This document shows positions 57,022-64,000 of a stretch of DNA of 64,000 nucleotides, in pieces (the first letter of the stretch is position 1; each line of letters starts with the position of its first letter). The notes beneath the pieces were generated by a model. The model saw nothing but the letters and a program-made list of their open reading frames with translations, was not told where the DNA came from and did no database searches. The stretch spans positions 390,009 through 454,008 of the forward strand of contig CAVYBR010000014.1 in NCBI GenBank assembly GCA_963766765.1. Direction: 5' to 3'. The DNA is from JACCQS01 sp963766765. Its GTDB lineage: Bacteria; Actinomycetota; Actinomycetes; Mycobacteriales; Geodermatophilaceae. A program made the translations under genes and the position numbers.

Positions 57022-57540
57022 GTGACCACTGACACCTCACTGACCGGCGACAGCGGGGGGATCGACGGCAAGAGCCCGGTGCCCGGACCGCCCGCAACTT
57101 CATGGAACTGCTCCAGGGCCTGCGCGTCGCGGTGACCGGCGTCCAGGTGCTGTTCGCGTTCTTGCTCACGGTGCCGTTCGCTCCCGGCTTCGCCCGGGTC
57201 GCCGAGGCCGAGCGGTGGCTGTTCTACGTCGCGATCGTCGGCGCCGCTCTGGCGTCGATGTTCTTCATCGCACCGGTCGCCCAGCACCGGATCCTGTTCC
57301 GGCAGGGCCTCAAGGAGACGCTGGTAAGGCGATCCAACCTGTACGGCCTGCTCGGCACGATCGCGCTCGCGGTGTCGATGACGGCCGCGACGCTGATGGT
57401 GGTGAACTACCTGTTCACCAGCCCGCTGGCGCTCGCCACCGCCGCCGGCGCGGGCCTGCTCGCCGCGTGGCTGTGGTTCGTCGAACCCGCCCTCGACCGC
57501 CGCGCCAACGAAACCTCCCGGCATGGCCATCCGGAGAATG
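57022..57540 (+). CDS. DUF6328-like membrane protein (one frameshift, 3' end unclear)
   Basis: The GTG at 57,022 has GAGGAGA upstream. After a frame change near 57,090 the protein reads FMELLQGLRVAVTGVQVLFA, FLLTVPFAPGFARVAEAERW, LFYVAIVGAALASMFFIAPV and QHRILFRQGLKETLVRRSNL, followed by LYGLLGTIALAVSMTAATLM. Four membrane helices with the E-L-L-Q-G-L-R-V motif fit actinomycete proteins I recall as DUF6328 (number to be verified). The frame continues open into the antisense regulator gene, so the native end is not certain. Confidence 0.65.
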
Positions 57541-57689
57541 CCACCGGCCGAGTGACCACGCGGCGAGACCGTAGCAACCGGCGGATGCGGTTCCGGGCTC
57601 ACGCACACCCCGCCCGGTCGGTGATCCGGAGGTGGTGGCCGGGGAGGATCGGGAGTCCCGCAGGCCCAGGGGCTGTAGGCGAGGTATTC
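57541..57689. other. Unresolved junction between the DUF6328-like gene and the regulator
   Basis: Neither flanking gene has a convincing stop codon here: the plus-strand frame runs to 57,740 and the minus-strand regulator frame runs far past 57,600 without family-like sequence (Pro/Arg-rich). This suggests a deletion, an indel or an assembly joint within about 57,540-57,690. Confidence 0.5.
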
Positions 57690-58589
57690 CACGGCGCCGG
57701 CGCGGGAGGTGTCGTAGCCGCCGAGCGCGTGGACCGATGACTGCAGGTTCGGGTCGCGCAGCGCGGCGATGAGCGCTTCGGCGGCGGGGAGCGCCTCGCC
57801 GCTGAGAACGATGTCGAAGTCCTCCCAGACGACCGGGACGAAGTCGAGGTCGAGGGCGATCGCGGCCGCCCGGACTCCGAGGCCCGCGTCGGCCTGGCCG
57901 CAGGCCACCGACATGGCGACCTCCAGGTGGGAGCCGGCGTCCGGCCCCGATACCGCGGCAGGTGGAATTCCGGACTCGGTCAGCAGCCGGTCAAGGAGTA
58001 CGCGGGTGCCGGTGCCCGGTTGGCGCCGCGCGACCCGCAGGGCGCGCAGGTCGCTCGGCCTGGTGACGTGGCCGGGATTGCCCGCGGGGATCAACAGGCC
58101 CTGCTCGCGGCGCCACAGATGGATGATCGCCGGCTGCCGGCCGCGGAGCAGCGAACGGGCGAACGGGCTGTTGCAGGCGCCGGAACGGTGCCGCAGGTGG
58201 ACCGCCGCGGCGTCCGCCGTGCCGCGCCAGAGCCTGGTCAGGCCGTGGAAGCTGCCGCGGGTTCCCGAGGCGAGGACGTCGGATTCCGTCTGGCGTAGCA
58301 CGATGTCCAGACCCGGGTCGTCGCTGCCCGCCAGACGCAGGGTGGGACGGCCGTCGAGCAGGTGTCGTGCCGCGGCGGCGCCGCTCGCGGTGACCCGGGA
58401 GCGGCGGCGGTCGGCGATGTCGATGACACCCGCGTCGGCGAGGTGGCGGTAGGCACGGCCGACGGTCGAGCTGGTCGTCTCGTACCGCTGAGCCGCCTCG
58501 CGGAGACTGGGCAGCTCCTGGCCCGGCCGCAGCGCTCCGGATGCGATGTCGTGGGCGATGTCATCGCTGACCTGAAGGTATGTCGCCAC
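57690..58589 (-). CDS. GntR-type HTH regulator with periplasmic-binding-like domain (tungstate/molybdate regulator)
   Basis: The N-terminal GntR winged helix (DDIAHDIASGALRPGQELPS, LREAAQRYETTSSTVGRAYR, HLADAGVIDIADRRRSRVTA) is followed by a ligand-binding domain of the PBP-like type linked to ModE/TupR-like proteins. Its segments include LRLAGSDDPGLDIVLRQTES, GLLIPAGNPGHVTRPSDLRA and QPGTGTRVLLDRLLTESGIP. It reads divergently from tupA, so control of tungstate uptake is the natural inference. I prefer the GTG at 58,587-58,589; a TTG two codons upstream is possible. The 3' end is not defined: the recognisable domain ends near 57,690 (GGYDTSRAGAVEYLA) without a stop. Confidence 0.75.
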
Positions 58590-58595
58590 GCTCAA

Positions 58596-58707
58596 GGACC
58601 CTACTTCCAGAGTCGGTTCGTGGGTTGGCGGGGCTGTTCTGACCGATGGGTGTTCCTGTTAGAGTCTGCCCTGTTCTGCAGTACTTCAGAAGGAGCCAGC
58701 GGCGGCT
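58596..58707. promoter_or_regulatory. Divergent regulator/tupA control region with repeated CTGTTCTG
   Basis: The spacer between the regulator start and the tupA ATG holds two exact CTGTTCTG boxes at 58,634-58,641 and 58,671-58,678, 37 bases apart start to start, in the same orientation. AGAAGGAG at 58,688-58,695 is the tupA ribosome site. The boxes are candidate operators for the divergent regulator. Confidence 0.4.
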
Positions 58708-59565
58708 ATGGCACCGACGAGACCGGCAGTGGGTCCCTTGAAGCCAAGGCGGATGACGGGTGCGCTCGTCGCGGCAGGCGTGCTGCTCACGCCGGGGTGC
58801 GGCAGCGGGCAGGACGGGAACACCGGTGGCGACGCCAAGACCATGATCCTCGCCACCACCACGAGCACCAGGGACACCGGACTTCTCGACGCGATCCTTC
58901 CCTCGTTCCAGAAGAGCTCGAACTGCGTGCCGAAAACGGTCGCGGTCGGTTCCGGGCAGGCGATGACCATGGGCGAGAAGGGCAACGCCGACGTACTGCT
59001 GGTGCATTCGCCCGAGGCAGAGCAGAAGTTCATGACCGCTGGTCACGGCTCGAGCCGGGAGCCGGTCATGCACAACGACTTCGTCCTGGCCGGTCCGCCG
59101 GAGGACCCCGCGAGGACCGGCGACGCGGCCGACGCCGCGGGGGCGATGCGGCTCATCGCGGAGAAGAAGGCGCCGTTCGCGTCCCGCGCCGACGAATCCG
59201 GCACGCACGCGAAGGAGGAGAGCCTGTGGAAGAAGGCCGGCATCACCCCATCCGGCGGCTGGTACATCGAGACCGGGCAAGGCATGGCCCAGACACTGAC
59301 CATCGCGAGCCAGAAGCAGGCCTACGCCCTCTCCGACCGCGGCACCTTCCTGGCCAGCAAGAACCTGGAGTCCAAGATCGTCTTCGAGAAGGCGCCCGAC
59401 CTGCAGAATCCCTACCACGTGATCGTCGTCAAGGGTGCCGCCAGCACCGCCTGCGCCCAGGAGTTCTCGCAGTGGATCCGCTCCCAGCCGGTGCAGCAGA
59501 CCATCGGTGCCTTCGGTGTGCAGAAGTACGGTCAGCCGCTGTTCGTCCCCGACGCGTCGAGCTGA
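58708..59565 (+). CDS. tupA: Tungstate ABC transporter substrate-binding lipoprotein TupA-like (285 aa)
   Basis: A lipoprotein signal with lipobox LLTPGC is followed by TMILATTTSTRDTGLLDAIL. The T-T-T-S-T-R-D-T-G-L segment is the oxyanion-binding start shared by TupA and WtpA-like proteins, and favours tungstate over molybdate ModA. Further family segments are VAVGSGQAMTMGEKGNADVL, FASRADESGTHAKEESLWKK and QTLTIASQKQAYALSDRGTF. It is first in the operon with permease and ATPase 6 bp and then -16 bp away. Confidence 0.88.
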   Translation: MAPTRPAVGPLKPRRMTGALVAAGVLLTPGCGSGQDGNTGGDAKTMILATTTSTRDTGLLDAILPSFQKSSNCVPKTVAVGSGQAMTMGEKGNADVLLVHSPEAEQKFMTAGHGSSREPVMHNDFVLAGPPEDPARTGDAADAAGAMRLIAEKKAPFASRADESGTHAKEESLWKKAGITPSGGWYIETGQGMAQTLTIASQKQAYALSDRGTFLASKNLESKIVFEKAPDLQNPYHVIVVKGAASTACAQEFSQWIRSQPVQQTIGAFGVQKYGQPLFVPDASS

Positions 59566-59571
59566 GGCGCG

Positions 59572-60228
59572 GTGGACGAGCCCATCCACGAGGTGTTGCT
59601 GCGGTCCGCGTTCGTGTCGGTCACGGCGACGCTGATCGCGGCGGCGATCGGCATCGGGCTGGGCACCGCGCTCGCCTTCGCCCGGTTGCCGGGGCGGCGG
59701 CTGATGACGGCGGTCGTCAACACGGGCATGGCGGTGCCGACGGTCGTCGTCGGGCTGATCGTCGCGTTGCTGCTCTGGCGCAGCGGCCCCCTGGGCGACC
59801 TCGGCCTGATCTACACGGTGAAGGGGATGATCCTCGCCCAAGTGCTCATCGCCACGCCGTTGATCACCGGGATCACACTGGCCGCGATGCAGTTGCTCCC
59901 GGGCGAACTCCCCGACCAGCTGCGCGCGCTCGGAGCCGGCCGGGTCCAACTGGTACTGCGGATGTGGATCGAGGCCCGGATCCCCTTGCTCGCGGCGGCG
60001 ATGGCCGGGTTCGGGAAGGCGATCTCGGAGGTCGGCGCGGTGACCATCGTCGGCGGCAACATCCACCACCAGACACAGGTGATGACGACCGCCATCGTGG
60101 AGCATGTCGGCCGCGGACAGTTCGCGCCCGCGCTCTTCTACGGGGCGGTCCTGGTGGCGCTGGCGTTCGTCGTCAACGGCCTGCTGGCCTCGGTTCAGCG
60201 CCGGGGAGCGTCGTGGGCGCGGCACTGA
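59572..60228 (+). CDS. tupB: Tungstate ABC transporter permease TupB-like (218 aa)
   Basis: The GTG at 59,572 opens DEPIHEVLLRSAFVSVTATL. Five or six helices follow, with PTVVVGLIVALLLWRSGPLG and the cytoplasmic coupling loop of binding-protein-dependent permeases, LRALGAGRVQLVLRMWIEAR followed by FGKAISEVGAVTIVGGNI. The E-V-G-A-V/V-G-G-N-I pattern is typical of TupB. It overlaps the ATPase gene by 16 bp. Confidence 0.88.
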   Translation: MDEPIHEVLLRSAFVSVTATLIAAAIGIGLGTALAFARLPGRRLMTAVVNTGMAVPTVVVGLIVALLLWRSGPLGDLGLIYTVKGMILAQVLIATPLITGITLAAMQLLPGELPDQLRALGAGRVQLVLRMWIEARIPLLAAAMAGFGKAISEVGAVTIVGGNIHHQTQVMTTAIVEHVGRGQFAPALFYGAVLVALAFVVNGLLASVQRRGASWARH

Positions 60229-61225
60229 GCCTGCGGCAGGTGCGGCAGACGCGGGACGGCCGCGAGGTCCTGCGGGTCGACGACCTCGACGTCGACGCTG
60301 ACGAGCACGTGTCCGTGCTCGGCCCCAACGGCGCGGGCAAGACCACTTTGCTCCGGCTGCTCGCCGGCGTCGACCGGCCGTCCACCGGCACGGTGACGCT
60401 CGGCGACGTCAGTACGGCTCGTGGCGGGGTGGAACTTCGCCGGCGGGTCGCCTACGCGACCCGCAGCCCGGGCTGCTGAGCACCTCGGTGTGGCGTAATG
60501 TCGAGCTGCCGTTGCGCTGGCGGAAGGTGCCGCGCAAGGAACGTGCCCGGAAGGTCGCGGCGACCCTCGAACGACTCCGGGTCGCGCATCTGGCCGGCCG
60601 TCCGGCGCGGGAGCTGTCCGGAGGCGAGCGGCAGCGGGTCAACCTCGCACGAGCGCTGGCGCTCGACCCGTCGGTGCTTCTGCTCGACGAACCGGCCGCG
60701 GGACTGGACGCCGCGACCCGATCGGCCTTCTTCGCCGATCTTGAGCAAGCGCTGGCCGACCGCGCCATCACCGTCGTGCACGTGTCTCACCGGGCGGAGG
60801 AGGCGCTGCGGTACGCCGACCGGGTCGTCGTACTCGTCGCCGGGCGGGTGCACCAGATCGGCACCCCGGAGGCCCTCTACCGCCGGCCCGCCGACCCGAG
60901 TGTTGCCGCGCTGGTCGGCTACGACAACCTCGTGGACGCCACAGTGCGACCAGACGGCTCGGTGCTGATCGGCGGCGAACCGACCGGGCTGGTGCACCGG
61001 GGACCCCTGGGGACGGCGGCCACCGTGGCGGTGTTCGCCGGTGGCGTGCGCCTCGTGGACGCCGATCACTCCGGTCTGCTCATGCGGATCGCCCGCGTGA
61101 CTCCGGGCCCGGGTCATCGCGTGCTGGCGCTCGAGGGGGCCGTGTCGCTGCTCGCCCATCTGCCGATGGACATCCCGGCGCCGTCGCCGGGCGAGGCCGT
61201 GCGGGTGGTGTTCGACCCGCCCTGA
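60213..61225 (+). CDS. tupC: Tungstate ABC transporter ATP-binding protein TupC-like (one frameshift)
   Basis: The GTG at 60,213, inside the end of tupB and behind GGGGAG, starts VGAALSLRQVRQTRDGREVL. Walker A is GPNGAGKTTLL. A frame change near 60,470 leads to LLSTSVWRNVELPLRWRKVP, signature LSGGERQRVNLARALA, Walker B VLLLDEPAAGLD and the switch VVHVSHRAEEALRYADRVVV. The C-terminal ~90 residues form a TOBE-like oxyanion-sensing region. About 337 residues. Confidence 0.88.
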
Positions 61226-61385
61226 GCGCCGTTCTTCCGCGAGCCGCCGATCCGTGGGGCCGGTCGCCTCGCCGAGGGTCGTTCCACAGGGGCATCCGAT
61301 GGGCCTGAACCAGCGTGTGAGTCGTTCGAGTGCCCTGGACGTCCCATCCTGCGGTGTAGTGCGGTTCGTGACCTATCATCGCGGA

Positions 61386-62224
61386 GTGCGGACTGCGGCG
61401 GGCGTGGTGCTTGCGGGGGACGCTCCACCCGGATGGGCGAGCCGAAGGCCGGGCTGGAGTGGCACGGTTCGACGCTGCTGACCGCGCCACCGCGGTGCTC
61501 GCCAGGACGGTGACCGGTCCGGTCGTCGTCGTGGCCGCTCCCGGTCAGGAGCTGCCGGCCCTGCCCGCGGGGGTGGCGGTGGTCGAGGATCCGGTGGAGG
61601 GGCGCGGACCCATGCAGGGTCTCGCCGTCGGCCTCGGGGGCGGTGGCGGACCGGGCGGAGGTGGCGTTCGTCGCGTCCACCGACATGCCGTTCCTGCATC
61701 CGGCCTTCGTCCGGCGCGTGCTGCGCGGGCTGACCGACGGCGTCGATGTCGCACTGCCGGTGGCCCGCGGTTACCGTTAGCGACTGGCCGCCGGCTATCG
61801 GACCGGGCTTGCGGGGCTGGTCACGGAGCTGCTCGCCGAGGGGCACCTGCGGCCCGGAATGATCTTCAAGCACTGCGACGTGGTCAAGCTGGGTGACGCG
61901 GACCTCCTCGCGGACCCGCTGGTCAGCCGCCACGACCCGACGCTGGAGTCCGTGGTCAACATCAACACGCCGGAGGACTACGCGGCGGCGGGACCGGCGG
62001 CCACCGGAGGTCGTGGTCGACGTCCGGCGCGCTGGCCAAGGGCGGTGGGCACCGGCCGCGCAGTGTCCGGGCCGCGACGATCGGGGCGGCGGCGGAATCG
62101 GTCGGGCTCACCCTGGACCGGCACGTCGTCGCCGCGCTCAACGGCGACCAGGTCACGCGAGACGACCGGTTGCCGCTCGTCGCGGGCGATACGGTCGCCT
62201 TCCTCGGCGGATGCCGGCGGCTGA
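61386..62224 (+). CDS. MobA-MoaD fusion for tungsten/molybdenum cofactor (many frameshifts)
   Basis: The GTG at 61,386 starts VRTAAGVVLAG; restoring one G in the run at about 61,415 gives the MobA nucleotide-binding loop G-G-R-S-T-R-M-G-E-P-K-A-G. VEDPVEGRGPMQGLAVGL, FVASTDMPFLHPAFVRRVL and VVNINTPEDYAAA complete a MobA-like guanylyltransferase. From about 62,010 a MoaD-like ubiquitin-fold segment follows (RAATIGAAAESVGLTLDRHV, VAALNGDQVTRDDRLPLVAG, DTVAFL) and ends A-D-A-G-G before TGA 62,222-62,224, the C-terminal Gly-Gly needed for thiocarboxylation. I cannot exclude two overlapping genes. An in-frame TAG interrupts MobA at 61,778-61,780, where Gln is expected. Confidence 0.72.
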
Positions 62225-62241
62225 CGGTTAGAGTCGGGTCC

Positions 62242-64000
62242 ATGGCACCAGGTGGTCTCTTCGGGCGGGCACTGGTGATCGACGTCCAGGGCCGGGTGGC
62301 GACCGGCACGTCGTTCGCGCTGGATGAGGGGGTCCTCCGCGACTTCCTCGGCGGCGTCGGCCTCGGTACCTGGCTATGCGGCTCGCGCCGCCCGGGTCGA
62401 CCCGCTGGCGCCGGAGGCCCGCTGGTGTTCGCGTTCAGCCCGCTGGTCGGCAGCCCGCTGACGACCTCGGCCAAGTTCGCGGTCGTCGGCCAGTCACCGC
62501 TCACCGGCCGGCTCTGCGACGCCCTCGCCTCCGCCGGTTCGCCATCGCCGGCAAGCGGACCGGGCTCGACGCGATCGCGATCCGGGGGCGTGCGACGAGC
62601 CCTCGGTGCTGTTCATCGACGGCGACCGAGCGTCGCGGCTCGAACCGGCGCCGGCGAGCTCTGGGGGCTCTCGGCCGCGCGAGGCCGAGGCGGCCGCGCG
62701 AGCCGGTTCGGCCCGACTGGCAGGTCGCGGCGATCGGCCCGGCCGGCGAGCGCGGCGTGCGTTCGCGACGATCAGCCACGACGGCCGGCACGCCGGCCGC
62801 GGCGGGCTCGGGGCGGTGCTCGGGTGCGAAGAACGATCAAGGCGATCGCCGGTGCGGCGGCGACCGCGGTCCGCGCTGGCCGACCCGGCGGGGATCGTCG
62901 CGCTGGCCCGCGACCTGCGCGCGCGCGTCGTTCGGCCCGGCGACCGAGAAGTACCGCGAGCTGGGGACGCGTCGCCAACCTGCTCGACCTTCAACCGGTT
63001 CGACACGCTGCCGACCCGCAACTTCCAGCCGGGCGACGTTCGACGAGGGGCCGACGGCTGGCGGCCGAGGACCTGCACGAGCGCGCGAGCGTCGCCGCGC
63101 AACGCTGCGCCGCCTGCACGATCGGCTGCGAGCACATCTACGCGCGCAAGCGGCGGCGGCAGCGCTGCGGCTGGAGTACGAGACGCTGTTCGCCCTCGGC
63201 CCGCTCTGCGGCGTCGACGACCCGGACGACGTGCTCGCCGCGGCGCGGCCTGCGACGAGCGGGTATCGACACGATCTCGCGCCGGCGGCACGATCGCCTT
63301 CGCGATGGAGTGCGCCGAGCGCGGGCTGATCGACGAGCCGTGGCTGCGGTTCGGCGACGGCGCGGCGCTGCTGCGAGGCGCTCGACGCTGATCGGCGGCC
63401 CGCGAGCCGAGGGGCTGGGCGAGCTGCTGGCGCTGGGGAGCCGGCCGCGCCGCCGAGCGGGTCGGCCACGGCTCGATCGAGTTCGCGCCGCACGTCAAGG
63501 GGCTGGAGATGCCCGGCTACGAGCCCCGTGCCTGCAGACGATGGCGCTCGGCCTCGCGGTCGGCACCCGCGGGGCCGACCACAACCGCTCGGGCGCCTAC
63601 GAGGCCGACTTCTCCGGCGAGGTCGACCGCGCGACGGCGGCGCCGCCGCCGTCGCGGCCGCGATCGAGACCGAGGACCGCGCCGCCTGATGGATTCGCTG
63701 ATCCTCTGCAAGTTCCTCCGCGGCGTCTTCGCCGATCCGTTCGCCGAGTCGGCCGAGATGCTGCCGCCGTCACCGGCTGGGACGTCGACGCCGACGAGCT
63801 GCGGGGACCGCCGAGCGGATCGTGACGGCGAAGAAACTGTTCAACATCCGCCAGGGGTGGACGCCGGCCGAAGACACACTGCCGGCCAGGATGCTGGAGA
63901 CGCCGCCCTAGCTCGAGTCGGGCCGCAGTGCCGCACTCAGTGCCGACCGGTTGCGATTCATGGTCGCTGGTTATTACTCCGCGCGGGGGCTGGACGACGA
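62242..64000 (+). CDS. Aldehyde:ferredoxin oxidoreductase (tungsten enzyme), 3' end outside window, many frameshifts
   Basis: From the ATG at 62,242: MAPGGLFGRALVIDVQGRVA, LRDFLGGVGLGTWL, then VFAFSPLVGSPLTTSAKFAV and VVGQSPLTGRLCDALASAGF, the AOR N-terminal domain. Reconstructed later parts hold CAACTIGCEHIYARK (three cluster cysteines), YETLFALGPLCGVDDPDDVL and LMDSLILCKFLRGVFADPFA with the fourth cysteine, the usual C-x-x-C-x-x-x-C plus distant C for [4Fe-4S] next to the tungstopterin. The frame changes more than a dozen times. An in-frame TAG at 63,909-63,911 precedes good homology (SGRSAALSADRLRFMVAGYY). AOR enzymes oxidise aldehydes to acids using bis-pterin tungsten. Confidence 0.82.

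Noticed and set aside
56823..57689. Continuation of the regulator frame far past its ligand-binding domain
   Set aside because: The extension is antisense to the DUF6328-like gene and of low complexity; the true 3' end is unresolved rather than 590 codons long.
61778..63911. Genetic-code change (amber as sense) in the AOR segment
   Set aside because: Only two cases, both in a stretch full of indels; sequence error is far more likely.

Overview
The window is a high-GC patchwork. About 7,166-64,000 looks like actinomycete DNA: GTG/TTG starts, many 4-bp ATGA/GTGA gene overlaps, and gene families typical of Streptomyces and relatives. The first ~7.1 kb does not. It carries pieces from Gram-negative bacteria: a sphingomonad-like segment (1 to ~5,465) with a two-partner secretion pair, then an Acidobacteria-like segment (~5,466-7,165) with lpxA, fabZ and an M20 peptidase. 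Two abrupt joints (about 5,465 and 7,165) each fuse two unrelated, truncated genes head-on, so a chimeric assembly or contig concatenation is the simplest reading. Single-base indels are very frequent at both ends (0.7-7.1 kb and 61.4-64 kb) and sporadic in 22-61 kb, several of them in homopolymers. Most 'frameshifted' genes here are therefore probably intact in the organism.

Layout. 1-7.1 kb: Gram-negative fragments (methyltransferase, M48 protease, phosphoesterase, TpsB/TpsA, LpxA/FabZ, M20 peptidase). 7.2-10.9 kb: a rhamnose/AI-2-type sugar ABC importer, minus strand, with its binding-protein gene cut off at the joint. 11.1-11.3 kb: a 61-bp tandem repeat in the divergent spacer. 11.5-21.8 kb: a secreted carbohydrate locus with ThuA, glucose/sorbosone-dehydrogenase (GSDH) propeller, DUF1080, PKD, CBM6 and ricin domains plus a GH54 arabinofuranosidase; two neighbouring genes share an apparently identical 399-bp ricin segment. 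22.0-22.6 kb: a small ORF, a hairpin and a tyrosine-recombinase remnant. 22.8-31.2 kb: a GH15 / DUF2252 / GMC-oxidoreductase operon, a cyclase-family enzyme and two membrane proteins. 31.6 kb: an IS481-family transposase scar.

32.3-48.1 kb is the main system: a single-strand cluster for an actinobacterial-type (group 1h, formerly group 5) high-affinity [NiFe]-hydrogenase. In transcription order: DUF6400-like, zinc-ribbon protein, hypX, small subunit, large subunit, NifU-like, DUF5947-like, DUF6084-like, an unnamed ~476-aa protein, maturation protease, a 34-aa membrane microprotein, hypA, hypB, hypF, hypC, hypD, hypE. Six consecutive genes from the large subunit to the protease overlap by 4 bp, tying the unnamed proteins to hydrogenase assembly or function.

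48.4-57.6 kb mixes intact genes (Tat-exported FAD oxidoreductase, aldo/keto reductase, Rieske oxygenase, SPW-repeat protein) with truncated ones (histidine kinase, alpha/beta hydrolase, solute-binding protein) and a scrambled remnant of pqqC-pqqD-pqqE in which one piece is inverted. 57.7-64 kb is a tungsten-enzyme cassette: a GntR/periplasmic-binding-like regulator diverging from tupABC, then a MobA-MoaD fusion and an aldehyde:ferredoxin oxidoreductase that runs off the window.
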